From assembly GCA_963854835.1 (NCBI GenBank), contig OY978525.1:28667253-28731252 (forward strand): DNA of 64,000 bases, written 5' to 3'. Position numbers and translations under genes: made by a program. Source of the stretch: Megamerina dolium. Lineage: Eukaryota > Arthropoda > Insecta > Diptera > Megamerinidae. This document shows positions 43,890 to 57,500 of the stretch, in pieces. The notes beneath the pieces were generated by a model. It ran no database searches and had not been told where the DNA came from. It was given only the letters and a program-made list of their open reading frames with translations. Each line of letters opens with the position of its first letter. Position 1 is the first letter of the stretch.

Positions 43890-46034
43890 TCATTCCTTCA
43901 GCGTAATTCCTATTGTTCGTTTTAGTTGAAACTCATATAAACTCAAACCGAATTGATGAACAAATGAGGAAAATTGACGACATACATAGGAGAAACTCAG
44001 CGCGGGAGACTGCTCGAGAGCGCATACACCTTTAACATCATCTTGCTCCACGGCAGGTGGATTCACATCACATGGATGTCGACCATAGATGCGTGGAAAG
44101 GCTTCTGTCGAAAGATGAGGATAAATAATACGTTCCAAATTATATTGCAAATACGTTGTATTAGAAGTTTCAAGCGTATAGGCCAGCTCATCATTTAATG
44201 CAGTCGGAATGGCAAGCAAGAGACGATATTTTTGATTTTTCGTTGATAATTTCATTTCACAATATGATATTATTAGACGAATTTTAGCAAGTAATTGTGT
44301 CAGCTCAAGACCACCGTACTCATAGAGATAGAAATCCTTTTGACGTCGATAGCGCTGTTTTGTTTCACGATTATAGTAGAATGCCTGCGAACTAGGTATA
44401 TTAACTAACGATACTGGTAAATTGTATATATGCGAAGTGATTAAATGGATTTGTTCTGAAGATGTTTTCATCTTCAATTCACGTTCGAAATGCTGTGCCA
44501 ATGGTACTACACCACCTTGATGGATAAAGCCAAAAAATACAACCAAAATTATATTACTCAAATACCAAATTCGTAGTAAATATTTGGATGAAACTTGTGA
44601 GCACAAAACACTATTATAAAGGTTACGTAAAAATGTATGCTCCTCCCTGAATGGATATCCAGAACAAAAACCAGTCAATAACTTAGGTGCATGCAATAGA
44701 ATAATCGGAAAAGTGAGCGGTATAAGAAATCGTACCTCTTGATGATTGATAAGCGATAAGAAGAATAGTGGTACAAATATCGAAGCCGACATAAGACCAA
44801 CAATACTCTGTGCACGTGGCAGACCACTATATTCGGCTCTAAAGAAACGTATCAACAATTGGCCAAATGAGACCAAAGCAATTACGCCTAATATATTATA
44901 CAATAGCGGTATGTTCAATAAGATATGCACGTATTTTGGATGTAAACCATGTTCGGCGGTCTTATTCGCATCCAAATTGTATTTCACAAAATTCCACGGT
45001 GTAACAACAAATTTATCAATACTCACATCCAGCATATGTATCTCACCCGCTGTCAAATGCTTATAATATACAGAATCACAAAATATAAACAAACACAAAG
45101 CGGGCAATGAACTTACAATAAAAAGTATTATACGATTATTAAAATCGATGAAAGTTATCGTTTTTGTTCCCATGCCACGCAGTAGCCAAAAAAATACCAT
45201 TGGCGCACCAAAGAGTAGAAATGTTGGACGATTAAAAACACCAGCAACACATATGGATGCTAGTAATAGGGTATAACGGAAATTATGTGACGGTAAGGTA
45301 TTCTTTAATTTCCATATTCTCACACGCTCTCCAATCGACTCGGCTTTGTCGTATTTCTCTTCGAGAAATTCCTTCTTATAGACAATTGTGTTCGTCTTAA
45401 TCATGCATTCAGCGACCAAACATATTAGCAACGAACACAATGCCATTTCGATGGTATTCGAAAATGTACGTGTACCAAATACTAGTGTGACCCATGAGCT
45501 GGCCAATGCCAAAAGACGTACACCAGAATGCAAACTGTAGATACCGCATATGCGATAGAGGCTCCAATCATTCACAAATGATATGCAGCACATGATAAAT
45601 CGTGGAAACACCAGCAACGTGTAACTCTGATGCAGCTCAATGTTGAAATAGGAACGTACGTACATAGCGATAAATTCAAAAAAACTCCAAGGCACTCTCA
45701 GTAGCAGGAATTGTAGTGTCATACTACGTATAGGCATTGTGTTATTAAATTCCCATGTACGTGTATGCTCCAATTGAAAATGATCACCTGCAATAATACA
45801 TTAATGAACATAAACATCAATGCTCAATACATTATATATTACATATAGTATATATAATTATGATTATTTACCAGCTACAACTTCCACCGATTGAAAAAAC
45901 TCATCTGGATGCACATAGCCGTATTGCGGAATAAAAACCAGCACGACTCGTAGCACTGCAAAGAATAGGTATGTTGGCAAATTTTCTTCCGATTTACCTC
46001 TCCACAATTGATTAAAATGTTTAGTTATTTTCAT
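43890..46034 (-). CDS. PIGZ: GPI mannosyltransferase 4 (GT22 family), two exons
   Basis: This ER membrane enzyme adds a fourth mannose from dolichol-phosphate-mannose to GPI-anchor precursors. Exon 1 is 45872-46034 and exon 2 is 43890-45787, joined in phase 1 across an 84-bp intron (GTAAAT donor, TTGCAG acceptor) to 686 residues. The start ATG at 46034 puts YVHPDEFFQSVEVVAG at residues 40-55, the luminal acidic motif of GT22 enzymes. Downstream are WEFNNTMPIRS, EHGLHPKYVHILLNIPLLYN and HQEVRFLIPL near residue 400, which distinguishes GT22 members. Eight or more hydrophobic segments fit a multipass ER protein. PIG-Z is favoured over PIG-B, ALG9 and ALG12 by overall wording of these motifs; the exact member is the main uncertainty. 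Confidence 0.88.
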
Positions 46035-49000
46035 GATTACTTGTTCATTTATTTTTCCTTATTATTTTAACTTTTTCTTATTTGTTTCTTCTTCACGTAT
46101 AAACATTCTACTTCACATATGACAGCCGAAATTACATCAAATCATATGGTACGATGGAAGGTTGCCACTTGATTAGAAGTATTATTTTGAAGTAGTTTGT
46201 GGTCGTGCCTATTAATCATTGTTGAAATTTGTTGAAAATTTTGCGCCAAGGCGTAATTAAAATATATCTGGCTGTAAAAATAGTATCGACTTTGATGAAA
46301 TTCTGTGTGGGAAATTTCCAAAAGAAAACGACTTTATCTTATCACCGTCCTCATTGTTTATATCATTTTGTATTATAGACTTGGCCTTAATTATACCACG
46401 ATCTTGGCCCATAACAATTATTTTATATTAAATTATTTTATTCAATATACATTTCAATACTCAAAAATGATGTTTTTATGAAAATCGAGTGGGAATTCCT
46501 CATGTTGTATTTTATGGTTTTCAGTTGTCAATATACTTCAATGGAAGTAATTCATTAACGGTAATAATTTATTTTTTTTTATTGACACCAATAGATAAAA
46601 ACCATCAGTTTATAGTTTGATGACATATATATATATATTATGCACAATAGTCCGTAAGAATACAATAAAAAATTCTAGTCAACTTTTTAACCTCTGCATG
46701 AAATTCTTCATTGGACATTTGCCAACAACTGAACTTTATACACTTTATACAGTGCTATGCCATAATGAGGTCCTATTTTCAATACATTTTACAAAATACT
46801 ATTATTACAAGATTTACTATCTTTACTAGAAATTAGTTCTCGTACAAAAATTATAAATTTTTACTGGCAATATTTCCAATATTGTAGTAAGAATTAGGAT
46901 GGTAGAAAAGCAGTTATTCAACTGTAAAACATATATTATATTATTATTGTTAGTATTAATGTTATTATTACTATCGAACGAAACAGTATAAATTAACAAA
47001 AAAATAATATGAAATGGCTTAAGTTAAATGTAAAAATTAAAACTTGTAATTAATAATTAAACTAAAATATATAAGATGTTTATTGCATAAGCTTATTAAT
47101 TCAAAATTTCAAGAATAATTTCAATATTATAGAATTAACGATAAATTGCGTATATAAATACTCTTTTAATTTGTTTATATAAGGTGTTAATTGAGAAAAT
47201 AAAACTTGTAAAATTTAAGATTGTTATTTAAAATGTTTGAGTTGAGTTTTTTTTTCAGTTTTACTCTGGATTTTTATATATATGCTATGTATATGAACGA
47301 AAGATCAATACAAAATTTAAATCATTGTTTATAATTGCAATATGGATTAACTTAAACATAACCATGTCCACATTTAAGTAAATGGTGGTAAATGAAAAAA
47401 TGGCAACATCTAGCTTCGCTTAAAAAAGGACAACTGCACTGCACACAATTCAAGTACTCTTTTTCGCCGTATGGAAGCAAATTGGTTTTCAGCAGAGTGG
47501 CAGCTCAGTTAATCATTTCGCTTTATCTGTTTAGTTGTGTTTGCTACTTTCGTTGCGTTTGCGTTTATGCATAATTTATTGTTGGTTAAATTTAATTTAT
47601 TAATTTAAGATAACCATATTAGTGAATTATATAAAATGCAATCACTTAAAAACAAAATTAGATGTAAAATAAAGTGCTACAAATGAATATTTATGTGGTG
47701 GTGCTTAATAAATGAGAAATTTATTGCGCAAATACAAACAAAAACGAAGAATGAAGTGCTGGAAAAAAGAATGAATGTAATTGAAGCAATAACAAAAGGG
47801 AGCCATAAGTAAAGTTAGCTTATATGTAGTTGAGAAAAAGCAACTTTATACATTGTAATTATATAAGACTTAAAGACTAATGTGGATTGTGCATAATATT
47901 CTAAAATAATAAAATTAGAAAATTAATTAATTGAATTAGAAGTAAATTAAACTTAGAGAATTGAAAATTGAAACAAAAGAATAGTAAGTGTATTTTACTA
48001 ATTTTTACATACATTACACATGAATAAAATTTATACTATGTTATACTTTTACTATTCATCGAGTTCCTAAAACAATAACCAGTTCATTGACCCCATTAAT
48101 TTATAACCATTTCATCATCAATAATATTATGCATTCACTACTGAAACATACACGAACATACATATGAATGTCCTTAACGAATATACAATCATCTTCGTTT
48201 TTGTCGTTTTCATCTTTCGCAATCACTACTGAAACCGTTTTCCTTATAAGCACTGACCTTCAATTTCCTGTAATTTTCATAAAAACAGAAAGAAAGAAAG
48301 AAGAACAAAAAAAATATTGGCAAAGTTAATGAAAATAATAAAATTCTTTCATCTTATACATAACTCATCTAAAAACAAAAATCAAGTTCATTGACCCCAA
48401 ACGGCGGTAAAACACCTTACGTCTCACCAATTGCAAATGAGACAGCTTTAACGTGTTTGTGTCTCATTTTAATTTCTTCTTATTTGTGTCCAACTGTCTC
48501 CCTGTGCTCTTTACTACCCTGTTTCAACCCACACCTCTCTTACATACATGCTTACTACTTCTAAAATATTCTAAATATGTATGTATGACCATATATCTAT
48601 ATATGTATGTATAGTGATGTCTTGTATTGTTGTCAAAGTTATTGTTGTTGGTTTTATTTATTATTGTTGCTGCTGCTGTGCTTCTTCTAGCTACAACAGC
48701 AACACTTGTTAATTTCTTTTTAGGCTTGTACCTCTCATCACATTTCGCACATTTGCTTTGTACAAAAATTCGTTGTTGTTAAATTAAGCATCAAGTTAGA
48801 ATCGTCGCCGTTCCTATTATTGTGATTGTTGGCTGATATTATGATTTAATTTGCTCTTGTTGTTGTTGTTTTTACAATAAATATTTTTAACTGTCTTCAT
48901 GTCGACACTTGTTTGGAATAATAATATGGACCTAGTCTTGTATGTGTATGTTTGTATGCACATCTTTACATACTTTACATTTGTCAATATATGGAGTAGC

Positions 49001-49142
49001 CATATTGGCGAAAATATATTCATTTTCTTTTGAAGAAGTAAAATTTGAGGGATTTTATTAATTGTTTTTTTTTTCTTATAATTATTTAAAAATAAAAATA
49101 AAAACATAAAAATAACATTTAAATTTTGCATAATATGCATAT
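46035..49142. other. PIG-Z upstream region and AT-rich intergenic sequence
   Basis: No protein gene recognised. At 47505-47510 TCAGTT matches the fly initiator and sits in a less AT-rich patch (47440-47560), followed by A-rich sequence typical of fly 5' UTRs and a GTAAGT-type donor near 47985. This could be the first non-coding exon of a + strand gene such as the one starting at 63455. The evidence is weak. Confidence 0.3.
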
Positions 49143-49250
49143 GGGTGCCGTAGCTGAATGGTTAGTGTGTTGTCCTTCTGATTTGTAGGTTCAATTCCCG
49201 GCTGAAGCATAACAAATTTAATATCGAAACGATTTAGCTCTTCGAAGTAG
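49143..49250 (+). mobile_element. SINE fragment (5' half)
   Basis: GGTGCCGTAGCTGAATGGTT (A box region) and GGTTCAATTCCCGGCTGAAG (B box region), then AGCATAACAAATTTAATATC, match the head of the SINE at 4740-5097. The similarity ends near 49240. Confidence 0.82.
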
Positions 49251-51097
49251 CTGTGGCATGTAAATTTGTCATATTATAATGCTTTGTAATTCTAGTTCAT
49301 AAACTATTTATTGTACTACCAAGAGCATCTATTTGTTGAGTTCTATCTGTAACTGCACAGAAATAAGGAAAATTAGTAAAAAAGCCATATTCTTAAAATA
49401 CAGATGGTAATGATGTAAGTAGTATATTAATTTTGAGGAGTTTAAAAGCAAGACTGTAGTTTAGATAACCACATTTCTTGGATATAGTTACTATATAAAG
49501 CTAATATCAAATATAAATATTTATTAAAATACGAAATAGAATTTTTAATAAATTTTTTGGTAGTTTAAAATGTACCTCGAATACTGTAATAAAAGTAAAT
49601 ATATCACAAACTTAATCGTATAATATTATTAAATATAAATTAAAATTACTTACTAATATTGATAAAAATCGCAAATTGGCATTGAAGATTTTAAAAGTTG
49701 AAAAGTACATATATACACTTATAAAACCGCAACATTTTGCTAAATTTACTATAGAAATCTAATTTTACAAAATGTAAATAAATATTTCAGTTAGCAATTC
49801 AAAAATGGGTCGTACATATTTTGCTTAGCATCACAAGATTTCTCAGGCAACAAATACTTCTATTTTAGCATTATATAATAAATGTTCTGATAATAATAAT
49901 AAATATTGTGAGTTAATAATTTCTCGATCAATAAGAAAATCATTTTTTTTTATCAATATTTATTATCGATTATGTGTATAAACAAAAATTTTCGTTCAAA
50001 AAAAGTAATTAAAGATTATTTTTAAAAATAAAAAAAAAATGTTAATCACGTTATCGAACATGTATATGATTATCAATAGCATACTTTGTTTAGATACATA
50101 TTGCACACTATCGCTAGTAACTTCATACTTTTATCTCCCTCTAATCATTACTCTAATCTTTCTGGTGAATGGCACCATTATTTAAATAGATGTTGATATT
50201 TTTTTTTATCAATTTGGATATTTTTATCTGCCATATATTAAAATGTCAACAGGTGGCAATATTAAAAGTCATACTCGTAATGATGATGTCTCTCTGACAC
50301 CACCTGCAAATTTGTACCTATTACTGACTTGTACACACAGAAGCATACAAATAGACTATTCAGCATAATCCCAAAAAAAAAAATCTGATATCTGTTGCTC
50401 TTCATTATGCATAGTTGGTTACATAGTTATACAGATATATACTTACCTATTTACGCGTATTTGTTGTTCCATTTTTTTTTTTTTTTAATTTTGTTTTACG
50501 CTCATTTATGGCTTATCTTGACCGGTCTCAAATTTCTTTCTTCTTCTGTTTCTCTCCTTTTTATATTGAATTTAAATGTGTATATATATTTTGTTGTATG
50601 TATATACATATTAAGATTGCCGTTGTTGTTGTTGTTAAAATATAAAATGTTTTGATCAGTAATTTGTAGATATATTTTAAATGGGTATTTCACTCTTTCT
50701 TTCGTTTTCTTACACAATTCGTTTTCTATCAAGTGCGTGGTTGGTTTATGTTTAATAGTTTTAGAATTTGTCATACTTATGCCTCTATACAAAATAATTT
50801 ATGTTTTTTTTTCGCAAAATTTTAGTTTTGCTTTTAATGTTATTTGTTCATGTATTTGCGTGTACGCAAGGTGCTTTGATTTCGCAATAATGTGTGCCCA
50901 TTGTAGGTACCTACTATGTATACAAAAAATTATTCAATAATTACACACCTACATATTGTGTGCTCATTTTATATCTATATAGGAACCTATTATTGTTATC
51001 CCGATTATGTTAGCGATAATAATATATAGTTGTAATTATAATTTTCAAGGCCATTATGTTCCCTCTTTCATTCATTCCACATTTCTTATTAATTTAA
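49251..51097. other. AT-rich intergenic sequence
   Basis: Long A/T runs (for example 50473-50486) and TTGTTG repeats. No gene recognised. Confidence 0.5.
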
Positions 51098-51195
51098 GGG
51101 CCATTTACACAGTAGCAAATTAACTCATAGTTTTCTGTGGCAAAACTCTGAGTTAATCTATTCCAAAAGCCAACTTGCTAGTGTGAAAATGGCCC
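51098..51195. mobile_element. 98-bp MITE with TAA target duplication
   Basis: Inverted termini GGGCCATTTACACAGTAGCA and TGCTAGTGTGAAAATGGCCC pair with few mismatches, and an inner pair (TTAACTCA / TGAGTTAA) extends the hairpin. TAA flanks both ends (51095-51097 and 51196-51198). A three-base TWA target points to PIF/Harbinger-type mobilisation. Confidence 0.8.
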
Positions 51196-51198
51196 TAA

Positions 51199-52536
51199 AT
51201 TTAAATAATTTTTCATTTAACTAAAAATTATATTTCGCTTTCATTATTTAGCCACACCTTAGATTAGATATCTTATATATTTATTAAAAGTCCCCTTTGT
51301 TTTTGATGAAAATACATTCAAATCGAACAAAGGTGGATACTTTAACAAGCCCATACGAAAATGCATCATTGTGTCATATATAGGTAAATACATATACATA
51401 TGCCAGCTGATATGACCCATAGCATAATAATAATTATTACAAAGTGGAAATGAAACGGGCATTTTTCTTTTGAGAGTTGCCTTCACAGAAGCTATTGGTT
51501 TTCTATACTCTACAAGCAAAGAGTCTAGGGTATATCGTTCTTCCGTTTGTAACACTGTAAAGTTGTAGCACAGCGCGACATAGTCATCACAAAATCGTCT
51601 TGTAAATTCGCTTAGATAAATGCTATTGAAGCCATTTTCAACTATTAATAAATTTCATATTTTTTTGTTCATAATTTTAAATCAAATTTTAAAAATATGA
51701 ATACACAAAGTTATTCTAATTCACATCAAACAATATTTAGCATCAATTGTTATTATTACTTTTTTTTTCCCCACACAAACCTCTGATTTTTTCCTTAACG
51801 CCGACGAAAAATTAAGAGGCGCAACTATCCGATCTCTCTCAACGGCTTATTGTCTTGCTGCAGATCCAATTATGACTCCCATCACACTCGAAGTATTTAA
51901 AATTGATGAAAAACCAACATTAAAAATCGGTACAGCGAGGTAATTTACCGTGTCGACAGAGCCCGAACAATAACTCAGGTACGGCCGTCAAGTAACGCGC
52001 CTTTTTACATGACGAGCAGCTGCTCAGTGGAAGGCTGTAACTCAGGAACTATTTAAGATTTTCACTTGAAATTTTAATACGTTATTTTTAAAGGTATAAA
52101 TTATCGAAATATGCAAATCGAAATTTTCAAAATTTCAAACTAGTTGTGCTCCTTAAAATTAAATCTATCTGAGCGAAATGTAGTCGGACGAAATTAACTT
52201 TTGCCTTAATTTTTTACCGCAATGCTCGTGTTTAGTTTAATTTTGACAGTGCGAATTCGACAAGGCAAATACCCCCAGTAGCTCCAATTATGTTTGCAGC
52301 TTAATACAGCTTATACAATATTACTTATCACAATCCCGATTTGAGTTTCTTTCAGCAATTTCTGTATATCTTTCTTTTGATTGTCTGCCGTAACTGCTGT
52401 AGTTATAGAGTTATCGGACTGAAAATTCGTATATGAAATTCTTTTCGCCAACGGACAAATGAACTCGTGAATGGGTATGTTCTGGAATGAGGTTTGCTCA
52501 CCTTATGCACGAAAATATATAACAATCAAACTAAAA
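51199..52536. other. Intergenic sequence
   Basis: A patch at 51790-52270 is less AT-rich (with CGGCCGTCAAGTAACGCGCC) and may be a transposon fragment adjoining the array at 52537. No coding sequence supported. Confidence 0.4.
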
Positions 52537-53106
52537 CCACGCCTACCTCCCGTGTAAAAGTATGTTATTGAATGTGTTTTTCACGATTTACACACTAAAA
52601 TACGAAAGCTATAAAACTAAATCTTGGTATTTAAAGTTATTCTGAACACATAATGAATATATTACAAAATGGGAGGAATTAAATGAAAGCCACGCCTACC
52701 TGCCATACAAAAGTATGTTCTTCAATGTGTTTTTTTCACTTTACAAATGAAAATACGAAAGATATCGAAATAAAACTTTGTATATAATATTATTCTGAGC
52801 ACATAATGAAAATATTCGAAAATGGGCGTAGTTGGAGGAAAACCACACCTACCACCCAATACAAAAATTCGTTTTTTGAATGGGTTTTTCACAATTGACG
52901 CAGGAAAATGTATAAATATCAAGCTGAAATTCGATGCCTCCGAATATATTTATCAATTAAAAGACATATGTAAAAATGGGCTGAATTGGATAAAGACAAC
53001 ACCTACCGCTCATACTAAATTATGTACTCGACTGGCGCATTATATCTTGGCGCATTCTATTATTTTGATCAACATACATACATATATGTTTGAAACCACG
53101 CCAACT
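52537..53106. repeat. Tandem array, period about 153 bp, left (inverted) arm
   Basis: CCACGCCTACC or close variants recur at 52537, 52690, 52843 and 52997 (spacing 153, 153, 154), with a shortened last unit at 53096. Each unit also has CATACAAAAGTATG-like and TTTTTCAC words. It is the inverse of the array at 56000-57500. Confidence 0.82.
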
Positions 53107-55999
53107 TCAAGCAATAAAGTTTTTTTTTTCTTCGAAAATATATCTGTCAATCATAGTCATGTTGTAAACCCTTCGATATTGTCAAATTTAAATTTTTTCA
53201 CTAATTCTATTATATAATTTGCCCCCCAAAGTAAATTTTTCTAGCAAAACCAATTTATTTTATTCAGAGAAGTATAGTGTCGACTAATGTCTGGATCCTT
53301 CGGGATGTCACTAGAAGCCTTTTGAAAGGTTTCTACATCTACAAAAGACTTTCCTTTCAGTGCAGTACAATGAAACAGCAGGAATACGAAGATTGGATGA
53401 CACTTAAAATGTTCAAGTCCCAAGCGTCGATCGTTTTTACTTCTGCGCAGTATTTTGACATAATACTACGAATACTTTGCTTCAAAATGTCAAGATAGTT
53501 TGTGTAATCACGATGGAATGAACTCTTTGAGAGAAATTTTTTTGAAATTGTGATAGGAAATCAACACTTCACTTTTGACTTCTTCGTGTCCTCATGATCA
53601 TTTTTAAATCGCGTTTACCACTCGTGAACTCTGTAATGGAACAAACAATCATGACCATAAACTTGGTTCATCAATTGAAACGTTTCGTTAAAGGTTTCAC
53701 TAAGATTTAATAAATAAATATGATCTCTTTATTTGATGACACAAAGACACTGAGACGATAGATTCTGCTTGTCGAAATGTTATGATATTTTGACAGTACA
53801 TCAGTGCAGGATCTATGCCCATTTCCGATACCAACAACTAGCCTCACTAGAAATGCCTATTTTTCTTTTAAAGTCCCGATTACTTCAGATCGCATTCTGC
53901 ATATGAAACAATAAAGCATATTCTTATAGTTAAATTAAGTATTATTTTATATTTCTTATTCAAATTATTTAAAATTTCTACCTACGTACTACAATCCAGT
54001 TTATTCAAATAAGTATTATTTTACATTTCAATTATTTACACTTTCAATATGCATTTACCGTAATAAAAACGTCACAATGAATATGATAGACAATATGACG
54101 TGCCTTATTTTCAGTTAAGCACGTGAGTCAATAGTAATAATAATAATTATATTATATTATGCAAATGCAAATACGCAAAGGGGTGATGACACCATATAAA
54201 GCAGAACTTGCATGTGCATTGTTTAAGACAATAAATTTATTTAATAATAATATTTACACACAATGCAAACGAATACAATTGTGTGTATATATGTAGGTTG
54301 AAGAAAATTAGGGAATTCACAAGGTCTCATAGCTTGACCTACATCTATACTGTCATAATGTTTTTGGCTTTTATACAAATTTTCTCTAATACAATGGGGG
54401 TTTGTATACTATGTTTCTGATTTATTCTAAATGTTGTATTTTGAAATAGCATACACAATTATGAGGGAATATTGATGGGCATTGTGTCTTTATTCAACTT
54501 GAAATTATGACATATGAGACTTCGTGAATCACCTAAGCTTGTATGGGATCATACAAGTACAAAAGAAACCGACCTACGATAATGTTTTTATAAAAGTAGA
54601 GCAACCTATGTAAAATGCAGTGAACTTTTTATATTCACTCAAGATTATTGTGAGTTTTTGATAGAAATTAATTTAATATAAAACTGTTTGATGCTTTTTT
54701 GTTATTAATTACTAATCGAATATTATCATTATGACTGATAGTAAGTGAATCAAAATAAACAACGGTAGACTCCAGATAATCTATGACTATTTTTGTGATT
54801 TTTGTGTGTCTATTATCATATGAATGAATCATTTATAAGCTCTTGCTGATAAGTAAAAACAATTATTTTGTGTATACATTTTGAAGGTAAACTGTCTTTG
54901 TGGTATTTATATGATATTTTGATTATTAAATCTATAATAAAATCGTATAATATGTAATACCTGCAATAATATCTAATCTATTAATAAGACTCACACAAAT
55001 GTTGTTTAACGGTAGATACCCTTTGGAAGGCAGAAACATTAATAGATGATTACGAATCGATATCTATAAGGATAGCAAATGTTTTCAAAATGGGCACCAC
55101 CTTTAAAGCACAACATCATAATAACAACACTGAGCTCTTTGTAATATGATATCTTAAATATCTGCCATATTTTTTGTTCACAAGTGCTGACAACTTCTGC
55201 ATTTTGGGAAGTCTCTGGTACTATCATTCAGTCTTTGACAAGACATGGTGATTAATTATTGTACTAAATAATTTTTTTTTTATTTATAAATCTTCCCAAG
55301 TTTATATGAATTTCTTTCTTAAATAAAATATTATATTTTTTATAATTTTAATTTTAATTCACAAAAAAAAAAAAAAAAAAAAATAAACATTTATGTACTA
55401 ATTTTTAAATGTGCATTCACTGCATCGGTAACAAATGTTCAAATTTAGCCTTCGACTTGAAAAAGCAACAAACAAAACAGGTACGTCAGTGTACATAAAA
55501 AAAAAATCCATTAAAAGTGTGCAAATTATTGCAGAAGTTAATATTTACAAACGTAAAAGTCTCGTGAAGTGCATAAATATGTATTACGCGCATATGTGAT
55601 TCTTCAGCGTGAAGACATACTATACAACACATATTATACTCGTACGATAGTAAGTACGCATATCGAGAATAAAATTGCAACAATAGTGCAAAGAAAAAAC
55701 TGCAAAACGTGCACTATTTTATACGTTATTGTGTACCTACGTTGTTTACAAAAATGTAGGCCACAAGGGTGGCCAAGAGGATCAGTGTAATATGTCTTTT
55801 AAAGCTTCAAAATTACAAAAGTACAATATATAATACAATATGTTCACAGCGAATATGAATCATTCATTTTATATGAGAATAACGTATTATATATATTATA
55901 TATTTTATACTAGCGATGTTCAAGGAAACATTCAATCGAGCCAAACAACTTGAACACCTGTGTGAGACTGCTTGTAATACGAACATACTTTTGAAAAAA
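53107..55999. other. Sequence between the opposed 153-bp arrays
   Basis: About 2.9 kb, AT-rich, without an identifiable gene. A patch at 53230-53880 has short open frames on both strands and could be an old transposon. An A run of over 20 bases lies at 55363-55383. If the arrays are arms of one element, this is its spacer. Confidence 0.4.
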
Positions 56000-57500
56000 T
56001 TAAAATACTTTTTATGAGAGGTAAATGTAGTTTTTATGCGATTCAACCCATTTTCGAATATGTTTATTAAATTCCAAATATAAAGTATACCTCGACTTTC
56101 AGCTTGATAACTCTATTTTTCGATCATCAAGTACGAAAAGACACAGTCCATAACATACTTTTGTATGAGAGGTAGGCGTGGTTTCTATCCGATCCATCTA
56201 ATTTTTAAATATATCTATTAATTAATAACTACAATAATATTTGACAAGTTTCTGGTTGGTAACTTTATATTTTCAAGCATCATATAACATACTTTTGTAT
56301 AAAAGGTAGGCTTAGTTTTAATGCAATTCCATCCATTTTCAAAATTTTTCGTTTGTTAGCAAATGTAAACGTATGTATAGAGCTTTAGCTTATTAAGTTG
56401 ATATTTTCGAGCGCAAAGTATTAAAGCATACATATGGAAGCATAAGTTTGTATGAGAGATAGGCGTGATTTTTATCACATTCAGCCGATTTTTGAATATG
56501 TCGATCAATTAGTAAAAATAATATTATTCATCAAATTTCAACTGAATAGTTTTATATTTTAATACGAAAAGTGTAAAAACATACATTTGGAAGCATCAAT
56601 TTGTGTGAGAGGTGGGCGTAATTTCTATCCGATTCAAACCATTTTCGAATATGTATATTAATTAGTAAAAATAATATTATGCATCAAATTTCAACTAGAT
56701 AGCTTTATATTTTAATACGAAAAGTGTGCAAAAATACATTTGGAAGCAAAAATTTGTATGAGAGGTGGGCGTAATTTTTATCCAATTCAAACCATTTTCG
56801 AATATGTCTATCAATTAGTAAAAATGATATTATACATCAAATTTCAGCTTTATCGCTTTATATTTTGATACGAAAAGTGTAAAAACATATATTGGGATAA
56901 ATAAATTTGTATGAGAGGTGGGCGTAACTTCTATCCAATTCAAACCATTTTCGAATATGTCTATCAATTAGTAAATTTCAACTGGACACCTTTATATTTT
57001 AATACGAAAAGTGTAAAAACATGCATTTGGAAGCAGAAATTTGTATGAGAGGAAGGCGTAATTTTTATCCGATTCGAACCATTTTTGAATACATCTATTA
57101 ATTACTAATTACATAAGTATGCACCAAGTTTTAGCTCGATAACTTTATATTTTCGAACATCAAGTGTTAAAACCCACATTCAACAACATACTTTTGTATA
57201 GGAGGTAGCCATGTTTTTTATCCGATTCAACACATTTTCGAATATTTTCCGTAATTAGTAAATATAAGATAATCTATCTATCGCAAAAAGTGAAAAAACA
57301 CATTCTACAGCATACTTTTGTATGGGAGATATCCCTGGTTTTGATTCGGTCTCCCTTATTTTAAAAGTCTTACATTCATTAGCAAATTTAATCGTATTTA
57401 TCGAGTTTCAGTTTAATAATTTTATATCTTTGCACGCAAAAAGTGAAAAAACACATTCAACAGCATACTTTTTTATGAGAAATATTCGTCGTTTTTAACC
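56000..57500. repeat. Tandem array, period about 153 bp, right arm
   Basis: About nine units marked by TTTGTATGAGAGGTGGGCGT or variants near 56171, 56303, 56458, 56611, 56764, 56917, 57051, 57203 and 57330-57470. Each unit also carries CCATTTTCGAATATGTCTAT and AATACGAAAAGTGT. Central units are most alike and outer ones more diverged, as expected for unequal exchange. Confidence 0.88.

Noticed and set aside
44746..45066. Plus-strand 106-residue frame
   Set aside because: Antisense of PIG-Z exon 2, which has clear GT22 motifs and multiple membrane segments.
47505..47540. Initiator plus downstream promoter element
   Set aside because: TCAGTT matches the initiator, but the AGTTG downstream word is one base off the required spacing, so no promoter is called as a feature of its own.
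53241..53498. Short frames on both strands between the 153-bp arrays
   Set aside because: No recognisable motif; could be a very old transposon but I cannot support a family.
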